A DNA stretch of 7,837 nucleotides from Chloroflexota bacterium (GTDB lineage: Bacteria > Chloroflexota > Dormibacteria > Dormibacterales > Dormibacteraceae): the NCBI GenBank assembly GCA_005880755.1, contig VBGV01000094.1, forward strand, positions 1 to 7,837, written 5' to 3'. Below, one piece after another: positions 1-5,240 of the stretch; position 1 is the stretch's first letter, and each line of letters opens with the position of its first letter. Made by a program: the position numbers and the translations under genes. The notes under the pieces are model-generated. The model saw only the letters and a program-made list of their open reading frames with translations. It was not told the DNA's origin and ran no database searches.

Positions 1-429
1 CGAGCTCTTGAAGTGGTAGCTCGTCGCCGGGTGGCTCGCCACGTCGGTCGAGTACGGCCGGCCTTCCTTCTCCCACTTGACGCGGCCGCCGTCCACCAGC
101 TGGACCTTGTCGTGGCCGTAGTACTTCAGCGCCCAGTATGCGTACGCGGCGAACCAGTTGTTGTTGTCGCCGTAGAGCACGATCGTGGTGTCAGGTGTGA
201 TTCCACTTTTACCGAGCAGCTCGGCCAGCGCCTCTTTCGGCGCGATGTCGCGCGCGAGCTGGTCCTGGAGGTCACGCTTCCAGTTCCAGCCGACCGCACC
301 TTCGATGTGACCTTTCTCATAGACCGACGGGTCGACGTCGACCTCGACCACACGAAGACCCGAGTCCTTCGCATGCCCGGCGATCCACTCGGTGGTCACC
401 AATGCCTTGGTTTGGGTTTGTGAGCTCAA
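1..429 (-). CDS. Thiosulfate sulfurtransferase (two-domain rhodanese), 5' part only
   Basis: This frame is open to the window edge and gives the first 143 residues of a rhodanese-family protein. These enzymes move a sulfane sulfur from thiosulfate to an acceptor such as cyanide or another thiol, normally in the cytosol. Visible family landmarks are TTEW (12-15), GHIEGAVGWNW (40-50) and LYGDNNNWFAAYAYW (85-99). The last is the N-domain loop, which carries Asp88 where an active domain would have Cys, as is normal for the inactive N-terminal domain. DGGR (113-116) follows. The catalytic-cysteine domain would lie beyond base 1. I chose the TTG at 429-427 because GGAGGA lies 7 bases upstream (442-437). 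A TTG at 435 is too close to that site, and GTG at 399 would drop residues before TTEW. The gene is divergent from the DapF-like gene. It resembles the actinobacterial CysA/SseA-type proteins; the family call is firm, the physiological substrate is not. Confidence 0.9.
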   Translation of the reverse strand, partial: MSSQTQTKALVTTEWIAGHAKDSGLRVVEVDVDPSVYEKGHIEGAVGWNWKRDLQDQLARDIAPKEALAELLGKSGITPDTTIVLYGDNNNWFAAYAYWALKYYGHDKVQLVDGGRVKWEKEGRPYSTDVASHPATSYHFKSS

Positions 430-436
430 TTCCAAT

Positions 437-442
437 TCCTCC
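437..442 (-). promoter_or_regulatory. Shine-Dalgarno site of the sulfurtransferase gene
   Basis: On the minus strand these bases read GGAGGA, 7 bases before the TTG at 429. The site decides the start of the sulfurtransferase and shows this gene has a leader, unlike several other first genes in the window. Confidence 0.7.
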
Positions 443-638
443 AGAAAATGCCAATACCGAACGAACGGTGGGGGAGAAACGAAGCGGTCAAATGTGCGCG
501 CCCTTACGGCGCGAGCAGACGACCGGGGCTAGCTACAGAAGCAGGCCGGGATGTGGATCAGTCGCTGAGCAGGCCAGGTCAGGTCCCGCATTAGACGTTC
601 AATTCTAAGCAATCCCCGGTCGGCCTGGCGAATTCCAG

Positions 639-644
639 GACAAT
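639..644 (+). promoter_or_regulatory. Possible -10 hexamer for a leaderless dapF-like transcript
   Basis: GACAAT lies 7 bases before the GTG at 652, so the transcript could begin at or next to the start codon. No recognisable -35 is seen. The alternative is that AGGA (637-640) is a ribosome binding site with a long 11-base spacing. Confidence 0.35.
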
Positions 645-651
645 TGCGACG

Positions 652-1485
652 GTGTCGCAAATAGACCTTTTTAAGTACCAGGCGCTGGGCAACGACTACC
701 TGGTGATGGACCTGCCGGGTCCGCTCGACGAGGTCGTGGCCCTTCTGCCGACGCTGTGCGACCGGCACCTCGGCCTCGGCTCCGATGGCCTGCTCGCCTT
801 CGACCCCAAGGCCATGACCGTTCGGATCTTCAACCCCGACCGCTCCGAGGCCCAGAAGAGCGGCAACGGCCTGCGCATCACGGCGGCGCATGCGGTGCTC
901 CTGCACGGCGCGGGCGAGCGCTTTGAGCTGAGGACCGCCGACCGAGCCAACTCCCTCCGGGTCCTGTCCAGGAACGGTGCCGAGATCACGACCGAGCTCG
1001 ACATCGGGCGCCCGTCGTTCCGCGCCGCCGACCTGCCGGCGATGTTTGACGGCGAGCCCGACCAGGTCGACCTCGACACGCCTGCCGGTCGCGTCGAGGC
1101 GGTGCTGGTCTCGGTCGGCAACCCGCACTGCGTCGTCTTCGGCCAGCCCGTGACGAAAGAGCGCTGCCTCGAGCTCGGGCCTCACCTCGAGCGCCATCCG
1201 GCCTTCCCGGAGCGGACCAACGTCCAGCTCTGCGAGGTTGTAGATCGCGCGCGCGTGCGCGCGGAGATCTGGGAGCGTGGCGCCGGCTACACGCTCGCAT
1301 CGGGGACGAGCGCCAGCGCCGTGGCGGCGGCCTGCATGCGACGCAGGCTGGTCGACGACGAAGTCACGGTGCGGATGCCGGGCGGCGACCTGGCGCTGCG
1401 CCGCGAGGCCAACGGCAACCTGGTCCAGTCCGGCCCGGCGCGCCGCGTCTACCGGGCGCGAGTCGACCTAGCTGACTTTGCTTAG
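652..1485 (+). CDS. dapF: Diaminopimelate epimerase family protein with both catalytic Cys replaced by Ser
   Basis: DapF interconverts LL- and meso-diaminopimelate for lysine and peptidoglycan synthesis, using two cysteines as acid and base. This 277-residue protein has the usual length and the substrate-binding pattern: Asn14 (GND), Asn61 (FNPD), Asn157 (GNPHC), Asn190 (RTNVQ), and Glu208-Arg209 (WERGAG). However, the residue before GNG, Cys73 in E. coli, is Ser70 (KSGNG, codon AGC at 859-861), and the Cys217 equivalent is Ser217 (LASGTS, codon TCG at 1300-1302). TCG is two changes from any Cys codon, so a read error is unlikely. Family membership is clear; that it acts as a normal DAP epimerase is not. 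It may be a distinct subfamily with another amino-acid substrate or a serine-based mechanism. The GTG start places the family's N-terminal strand correctly. Its 3' end overlaps the convergent HAD gene by 18 bases. Confidence 0.85.
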   Translation: MSQIDLFKYQALGNDYLVMDLPGPLDEVVALLPTLCDRHLGLGSDGLLAFDPKAMTVRIFNPDRSEAQKSGNGLRITAAHAVLLHGAGERFELRTADRANSLRVLSRNGAEITTELDIGRPSFRAADLPAMFDGEPDQVDLDTPAGRVEAVLVSVGNPHCVVFGQPVTKERCLELGPHLERHPAFPERTNVQLCEVVDRARVRAEIWERGAGYTLASGTSASAVAAACMRRRLVDDEVTVRMPGGDLALRREANGNLVQSGPARRVYRARVDLADFA

Positions 1486-2136
1486 CCTGGCCACCGCCTC
1501 AGGCAACTGAGCCAGCCCACGGACCACCGCGTCAGCCAGCGACGGGTCGTCTTTCTCGCCCTGCCGGTTGACCCAGATCCGCGTGATGCCAAGCTCGTGC
1601 GTGGGTCTGATGTCGTGGAAGTAGCTCTGGGCCACATGAATCCACGCGCCGGCCGAGGAACCGAACGTCGACTGGAACAGCCGAAAGTGCGCCGGGCTCG
1701 GCTTGTAGGCGGACACGTCCTCCGCGGTGACCACCGCGTCAAACGAGGCGGGGAGGCGCCGCTGGGTGAGGGCGATGATGTCGCGGTCGCAGTTTGTGAG
1801 CAGCGCCAACTTCCAACCTTCCTTGCGGAGCTCACCCAGCGCGGGACCGACGTCCGCAAACGGGGGCCAGTAGGGAATCGTCGAGACGAGCGCGGTCGCG
1901 TCGTCCGGCTTGAGGTCCAGCGCCAGCTGTTTGGCCGCGCGGCGCGTGGCCTCGGTCAGCACCGCGCGGTATCGCTTGAAAGCCCCCTCGCTCTCCACAT
2001 CCGCCTCGGCGGCGATGTAAGCCCCAAAGAACGCCTCGCCGTGGCCGGGGAAGATGAGCTCGCCCGTCGTCCGGATGCCGTGGCGCCAGTCGATCAGGGT
2101 GCCGAAACAGTCGAACGTCAGCCAGCGATCGGCCAT
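1468..2136 (-). CDS. Type II HAD-superfamily hydrolase (haloacid dehalogenase-like)
   Basis: The 222-residue protein has the four HAD motifs. Motif I is FDCFGTLID with nucleophile Asp9; motif II is LLTNCDRD (Thr114, Asn115); motif III is Lys145 (SAYKPSP); motif IV is SYFHDIRP (Asp175). A small helical cap lies at about residues 20-95. The second Asp of the phosphatase DxD motif is Phe11, and FDC(Y/F)GTLIDW is typical of the L-2-haloacid dehalogenase (type II) branch, whose members open a carbon-halogen bond by an ester intermediate without needing magnesium. The true substrate cannot be read from the sequence and may be another small acid or a metabolite for repair. It is the last gene of the greA operon, beginning 11 bases after the GYD gene stop without a clear ribosome binding site. 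Its 3' end overlaps the convergent dapF-like gene. Confidence 0.85.
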   Translation of the reverse strand: MADRWLTFDCFGTLIDWRHGIRTTGELIFPGHGEAFFGAYIAAEADVESEGAFKRYRAVLTEATRRAAKQLALDLKPDDATALVSTIPYWPPFADVGPALGELRKEGWKLALLTNCDRDIIALTQRRLPASFDAVVTAEDVSAYKPSPAHFRLFQSTFGSSAGAWIHVAQSYFHDIRPTHELGITRIWVNRQGEKDDPSLADAVVRGLAQLPEAVARLSKVS

Positions 2137-2147
2137 GATGCCGGCTC

Positions 2148-2471
2148 TTAGCGGCCGGGCGCGCGGTACGACATCGTCTTCTTGCCCGCCTGATCGATCT
2201 CCTCTGGAGTCATCAAGACAGTCGTCTTGAGCCTGCTGAGCGATCCGGTCGAGCCGACCCCCATGGAAAACGCGGCGGCCGTTGCATTGTCGATTCCGTC
2301 GACGATCACGTAGACGTCGGTTTCACCAAACGCGTAGTAAAAGCCTTCGAGCTTTCCGCCCAGCGACTTGATCGCGGCCTCCACCGCCGTGCGACGTCCA
2401 GTCCCGCCGTCTTTGAGCACGCCTTTGATGCCGTCGGCCGAGTACGACGCTTGAAACATGAATCTCGCCAT
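2148..2471 (-). CDS. GYD-domain protein
   Basis: The 107-residue protein matches the GYD family, small ferredoxin-fold proteins of unknown function. Landmarks are the N-terminal strand MARFMFQASYS, then GGTGRRTAVEAAIKSLGGKLEGFYYAFGETD split over residues 22-52, then the VIVDGIDNATAAAF segment (55-68) and the late LSRLKTTVLMTPEE segment (78-91). The family usually has roughly 90-110 residues, so it looks complete. The start is secure because a perfect AAGGAGG lies 9 bases upstream and overlaps the stop codon of the fur-like gene. It sits between the Fur-family regulator and the HAD hydrolase in the operon. I would not assign a biochemical role. Confidence 0.85.
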   Translation of the reverse strand: MARFMFQASYSADGIKGVLKDGGTGRRTAVEAAIKSLGGKLEGFYYAFGETDVYVIVDGIDNATAAAFSMGVGSTGSLSRLKTTVLMTPEEIDQAGKKTMSYRAPGR

Positions 2472-2477
2472 TTACTT

Positions 2478-2487
2478 TCTCCTCCTT
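2478..2487 (-). promoter_or_regulatory. Strong Shine-Dalgarno overlapping the upstream stop codon
   Basis: The minus strand reads TAAGGAGGAGAAAGTAAATG from 2488 to 2469. The TAA is the stop of the Fur-family gene, its last two A's begin the AAGGAGG site, and ATG starts the GYD gene. This is the strongest ribosome binding site in the window and suggests high, possibly coupled, translation of the GYD gene. Confidence 0.85.
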
Positions 2488-2929
2488 AGTGGCGATGGTG
2501 AGGGTCGATCATCCGGCGGCGCGAGGGATGCGGCACCGGGTTGCGCGAACAATCGTCGCAGACACCGACCACGAGCACCTCGGTGCGTACGGGCTTGAAC
2601 CCATGCCCTTGCTCGAGGTGCGCCTCGAGCTCATGCACGAGCTCCTCCTGGATGTGCATGACGCCTCCGCAGACCTGGCACACGGCGTGATGGTGGTCGC
2701 CGCTCGCGAGCTCGTAATGGGTCGGGCCGTCACCGAGGTGCGCTGCGTAGACCGAACCTGATGCGGTCAGCGCCTCGAGGGCTCGATACACGGTGCTGCG
2801 TGGAAATCCCGGGCGGTCCTTGTGCAGCTCGACCGTGATCTCCTCCGCGGTGCAGTGGCCACCCACGCGCACGATCGTGTTGTAGACCATCTCCCTCTGT
2901 GCGGTGCGCCGCATGCCTGGCGCGAGCAT
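2486..2929 (-). CDS. Fur-family metal-dependent transcriptional regulator
   Basis: The 147-residue protein is a Fur/Zur/PerR-type repressor that binds DNA when loaded with metal. A winged helix (about 6-68) includes TAEEI (27-31) and the recognition helix FPRSTVYRALEAL (42-54). The dimerisation and metal-binding half has HYE (71-73), HHH (79-81), CQVC (84-87) and CDDC (124-127). The two CxxC pairs form the structural zinc site, and His/Glu residues around 71-109 would form the sensing site. A His-rich tail ends the protein. Motifs do not decide between iron, zinc, manganese or peroxide sensing. I chose the ATG at 2929 because it overlaps the peptidase stop as TGATG, implying translational coupling. 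ATG at 2914 is the alternative, while an ATG at 2983 lies deep in the peptidase gene and adds unrelated residues. It may regulate its own operon, but I found no clear Fur box. Confidence 0.9.
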   Translation of the reverse strand: MLAPGMRRTAQREMVYNTIVRVGGHCTAEEITVELHKDRPGFPRSTVYRALEALTASGSVYAAHLGDGPTHYELASGDHHHAVCQVCGGVMHIQEELVHELEAHLEQGHGFKPVRTEVLVVGVCDDCSRNPVPHPSRRRMIDPHHRH

Positions 2930-4032
2930 CAGGTGTGGGTGATGACGCGCAGCGATCGATCCGCTTTCGTGAGCACGCGGCATCCACCGTCCTCGACGAC
3001 CACGTCGTCTTCGATCCGCACGCCTCCGAAGCCTGGGATGTATACACCCGGCTCGATGGTGAACACCATGCCCGGCTCGAGCACCGTTTGGGAACCAGGG
3101 TCAAGGCTTGGAGCTTCGTGAATCTCGAGGCCGAGGCCGTGCCCGACGCGATGGAAGAAGCGCTCGCCGTAGCCTGCCGCGTCAATTAAATGACGCGCGG
3201 CAGCGTCCACATCGCCGGTCGTTGCTCCGGGTCGCACGGCCGCGATCGCGGCGTCGTGCGCCTCGAGCACCACGGCGTGAATCTCCCGATGGCGCTCGCT
3301 GGGCTCGCCCACCACGGCCATCCGCGTCGCATCCGCTCTGTAGCCGTCGAACGCGGCGCCGAAGTCGAGCAGCACGAAGTCGCCCGGCGCCAGCTTGCGG
3401 CTGGATGGTCCTGCGTGCGACATCGCCGAGTTGGGGCCGGACTGCACCAGCGAGTCAAACGCGAGTGTTCCGCCCAGCTCGCCGATCAAGGAGCCGAGCA
3501 TCAGCGCGATCTCGATCTCCGACTGGCCGGCGCGCAGGCGCGAGAAAGCCGCTTCGCACGCCGCGTCGGTAATCGCCGCGGCGCGACCGAGCTTTTCGAT
3601 CTCGGCCTCATGCTTGATCAGACGCAGGCGCACGATCTCGGTGCCGACGTCGACCAGCTCGCTGACACCGGTGCGCGACGTGATCACCTCGGCCGAGAGC
3701 AGGCTGAGGTGATCCTTTTCGACGCCGACCTCGGTCAGGCCGGCGAGCGCGCGGTCGACCAGCTCGTATGGATCTTCGCCGTCGCGCCATGCCACCACGT
3801 CGGCATTCGACGCGTGGTCGGCCGCCGACTGACGCTCCAGCGCGGGCACGATCAACGTCGCGCCGTCCTTCCGCACGGCCAGCGCCATCAGGCGCTCGTG
3901 CGGGTCGGCGTGAAAGCCGGTGAGGTAAGCGATCGAAACCGGTCGGGTGACGTACACCGCATCGAGGTGGCGACTCGCCATCCAGCGGCGGACCTCATCG
4001 AGCGGAGCCCTGGCCGCGACAGACCTATTCAA
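2929..4032 (-). CDS. M24-family Xaa-Pro aminopeptidase/dipeptidase
   Basis: This cytosolic metallopeptidase releases residues next to proline. The N-terminal creatinase-like domain (about 1-135) contains YLTGFHADPHER (36-47). The C-terminal pita-bread domain has all five metal ligands: Asp223 (LLDFGA), Asp234 (RADATR), His298 (VGHGLGLEIHE), Glu327 (TIEPGVY) and Glu341 (RIEDDV), plus His206 (MSHAG) in the usual substrate region. So the enzyme should be active with two metal ions. The start is inferred: TTG at 4032-4030 overlaps the greA stop by 8 bases and keeps the first family helix (APLDEVRRWM), giving 367 residues, a normal length. ATG at 3981 would cut that helix, and ATG at 4086 lies inside greA. 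No ribosome binding site is evident, so expression probably depends on coupling to greA. The stop shares one base with the fur-like start. Confidence 0.9.
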   Translation of the reverse strand: MNRSVAARAPLDEVRRWMASRHLDAVYVTRPVSIAYLTGFHADPHERLMALAVRKDGATLIVPALERQSAADHASNADVVAWRDGEDPYELVDRALAGLTEVGVEKDHLSLLSAEVITSRTGVSELVDVGTEIVRLRLIKHEAEIEKLGRAAAITDAACEAAFSRLRAGQSEIEIALMLGSLIGELGGTLAFDSLVQSGPNSAMSHAGPSSRKLAPGDFVLLDFGAAFDGYRADATRMAVVGEPSERHREIHAVVLEAHDAAIAAVRPGATTGDVDAAARHLIDAAGYGERFFHRVGHGLGLEIHEAPSLDPGSQTVLEPGMVFTIEPGVYIPGFGGVRIEDDVVVEDGGCRVLTKADRSLRVITHT

Positions 4033-4489
4033 TGCCGGTGATGCGGACTCGGTACGCGGCGGAGGGGGTCTTGATCTGCACCACATCGCCGACGCGATGC
4101 CCGATCAGCGCCTTGCCCAGCGCCGACTCGAAGCTGACGCGGCCCGCCTTCGGGTCGGCCTCCGCCGGGCCGACGATGCGATACATCTCCTCATCCTCGC
4201 CGTCCTCGGCGAAACGCACCGTGCTGCCCATTCCGACCACGCCGGGCTCGTTGTGGTTTTCGATGAGCACGTGGTTCTTGATGATCGCCTCGAGCTCTTT
4301 GACCCGCGCCTCCATCATTCCCTGCTCGTTTTTGGCAGCGTGGTATTCGAAGTTTTCGGAAAGGTCACCAAGCTCGCGGGCTGCCTTGATCTTGGCGACG
4401 ATCGAGGGCCGGCGCTTGGTGGTCAGCTCGTCGAGCTCCCTCCGGACCGCCTCCAGCCCTTCGGGCGTGATGGGGACGTCGTTGGCCAT
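4025..4489 (-). CDS. greA: Transcription elongation factor GreA
   Basis: GreA enters the secondary channel of stalled RNA polymerase and stimulates cleavage of backtracked RNA. The 154-residue length is normal. The N-terminal coiled coil (about 8-77) has its tip at ELGDLSENFEYHAAK, with the acidic pair Asp42 and Glu45 that positions catalytic magnesium. A Gly-rich linker follows, then the FKBP-like domain with VGPAEAD (106-112), ISFESALGKAL-type sequence (VSFESALGKAL, 118-128) and VGDVVQI (133-139). It is the first gene of the operon; the 3' end overlaps the inferred TTG of the peptidase. There is no Shine-Dalgarno before ATG 4489, and TAGACT lies 6 bases upstream, so the message is probably leaderless. 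Confidence 0.95.
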   Translation of the reverse strand: MANDVPITPEGLEAVRRELDELTTKRRPSIVAKIKAARELGDLSENFEYHAAKNEQGMMEARVKELEAIIKNHVLIENHNEPGVVGMGSTVRFAEDGEDEEMYRIVGPAEADPKAGRVSFESALGKALIGHRVGDVVQIKTPSAAYRVRITGIE

Positions 4490-4495
4490 GGATCG

Positions 4496-4501
4496 AGTCT
4501 A
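4496..4501 (-). promoter_or_regulatory. -10 hexamer of a probable leaderless greA promoter
   Basis: The minus strand reads TAGACT (4501 to 4496), matching TANNNT. Six bases separate it from the greA ATG, so transcription should begin at or within a base or two of the start codon. No -35 consensus is seen at the expected 17-base distance (4519-4524 reads CCGGTA). Confidence 0.55.
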
Positions 4502-4505
4502 ATCC

Positions 4506-4533
4506 GTGACTAAGCCCGTACCGGCCGTATACA
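4506..4533 (+). promoter_or_regulatory. Promoter of the small membrane-protein gene
   Basis: GTGACT (4506-4511, four of six bases of TTGACA) and TATACA (4528-4533, four of six of TATAAT) are separated by 16 bases. The expected start of transcription falls only a few bases before the GTG at 4543, which lacks a Shine-Dalgarno, so the transcript is nearly or fully leaderless. The element lies entirely within the 53-base divergent spacer with greA and interleaves with the greA promoter. Confidence 0.55.
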
Positions 4534-4542
4534 GTCGCGGGC

Positions 4543-4992
4543 GTGAGACCGCTGATCCTGCGGATCGGGATGCTCCTGATGGGCATCGGCCTTCTGGGAG
4601 GAGCTGTTGGAACCGTCCTGGTGCAGTCGTTCAGGGCGATCGACGAGCAGGTCGGCACCAACGGATCCGCGGCCGCGGCCGTCCTCGGAATCGGCCTGAT
4701 CATCGCGGCCTTCAACCCTTCAGGTTCGGTCGCGTGGGTCCGCGGGGGGATCCTGTACGGCCTCGTCGTGCTGGTGTTCGAGATCGTGTCCGCGATTCAC
4801 GGCAAGGGTTTCCACCTCGGGCCGGTCATCTTCGGGCTCGCGTTCAGCCTGCTCCTGATCGCGACCTACCCCGAGCGCAGCAAGCTGCTGCCGTCGGGGA
4901 CAGGCCCCAAGAAGACGCCTGAGACGCCACCCGCGGCAGCGGCGATCAAGACCCCACCGGCACAAGAACCGGAGACAGAACCGGAAGCCTGA
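4543..4992 (+). CDS. Small four-helix membrane protein, function unknown
   Basis: I do not recognise this 149-residue protein. Hydrophobic segments at about 5-28, 43-57, 65-84 and 90-108 suggest four transmembrane helices. A short loop (30-42) joins the first two. The last 40 residues form a polar, low-complexity tail rich in Pro, Ala, Glu, Lys and Thr (for example TPETPPAAAAIKTPPAQEPE), probably disordered. With Arg2 and Arg7 before helix 1 and YPERSK after helix 4, both ends are likely cytoplasmic. The GTG start fits the promoter a few bases upstream. It is divergent from greA and appears to be a single-gene unit. Codon use is like its neighbours. Confidence 0.75.
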   Translation: MRPLILRIGMLLMGIGLLGGAVGTVLVQSFRAIDEQVGTNGSAAAAVLGIGLIIAAFNPSGSVAWVRGGILYGLVVLVFEIVSAIHGKGFHLGPVIFGLAFSLLLIATYPERSKLLPSGTGPKKTPETPPAAAAIKTPPAQEPETEPEA

Positions 4993-5240
4993 TCAGCCGG
5001 CCGCCATGGCGGCACGGCATCGGGCCTCGTCGAGGGGACCGACTGCGCGAACAGGTCGCCCGCCTCACGCAACAGCGCGTGCGCCTGCTCGCGATCGCCC
5101 TCGGCCGTCCGAAGGGCGGCGACGCGTTGCGCGAGTGGCGCTCGCGACCCGAATTCGCCGAGCGTATGGCGTTTGCCGAGCCTTGTGCGATGACTTCCGC
5201 GGCTCCAGCTTTTCCCTGGCAGCGGTGGTCTAATTCGACC
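4993..5240. other. Spacer between two plus-strand genes with coding-like remnants
   Basis: No functional gene is supported here, but the DNA looks once coding. On the minus strand about 5156-4996 translates to a helical, TPR-like stretch including LAQRVAALRTAEGDREQAHA and then LLREAGDLFAQ, with G/C at most third positions but no stop where one would expect and no matching upstream part. The plus strand read in the same triplets, in frame with the molybdenum enzyme, is also open (RLREQVARLTQQRVRLL around 5040-5090), so either a decayed minus-strand gene or an antisense shadow is possible. The plus-strand frame offers GTG 5079, ATG 5166 and ATG 5190 as alternative starts for the next gene. Confidence 0.3.
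5229..5234 (+). promoter_or_regulatory. Possible -10 hexamer for the molybdenum enzyme gene
   Basis: TCTAAT lies 6 bases before GTG 5241, the same spacing as TAGACT before greA. No clear -35 is visible. It supports a leaderless message starting at GTG 5241. Confidence 0.45.

Larger units (their letters stand above)
430..651. other. Divergent intergenic region, sulfurtransferase / dapF-like
   Basis: This 222-base spacer has no convincing gene and is less GC-rich than its surroundings near both ends. Visible elements: a 6-bp GC stem (497-502 with 508-513, 5-base loop) with no T-run on either side; ACCG/CGGT arms (456-459, 466-469) about 15 bases upstream of the sulfurtransferase Shine-Dalgarno; TTAGA/TCTAA arms (591-595, 604-608); and TCAG/CTGA arms with a 3-base loop near 559-569 inside GGGA/TCCC. 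On the minus strand TAGAAT (607-602) would make a -10 hexamer and leave a leader of roughly 165 bases. TTGACC (491-486) resembles a -35 but has no good -10 partner. I recognise no known riboswitch. Confidence 0.4.

Noticed and set aside
497..513. GC-rich hairpin considered as a terminator
   Set aside because: There is no T-run on either side and it lies upstream of the sulfurtransferase, not at a gene end.
529..1197. Long open frame on the minus strand opposite the dapF-like gene
   Set aside because: It lies antisense to a clear DapF-family protein, has no family motifs and no ribosome binding site; it is a shadow of high-GC codon bias.
430..2490. Fur-box operators near the Fur-family gene or its operon
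   Set aside because: No AT-rich 19-base palindrome resembling known Fur, Zur or PerR boxes was found upstream of greA or in the sulfurtransferase/dapF spacer; the short inverted repeats there are too weak.
2930..2983. ATG 2983 as start of the Fur-family protein
   Set aside because: The extra 18 residues lie inside the peptidase gene and do not resemble Fur; the TGATG overlap at 2929 is a better start.
3190..4041. 283-codon plus-strand open frame
   Set aside because: It is antisense to the M24 peptidase with all five metal ligands; its translation is low-complexity Arg/His-rich sequence.
5079..5240. N-terminal extension of the molybdenum enzyme from GTG 5079
   Set aside because: The added 54 residues show no signal peptide or family resemblance and no ribosome binding site; TCTAAT before GTG 5241 supports the shorter form, though the longer one is not excluded.
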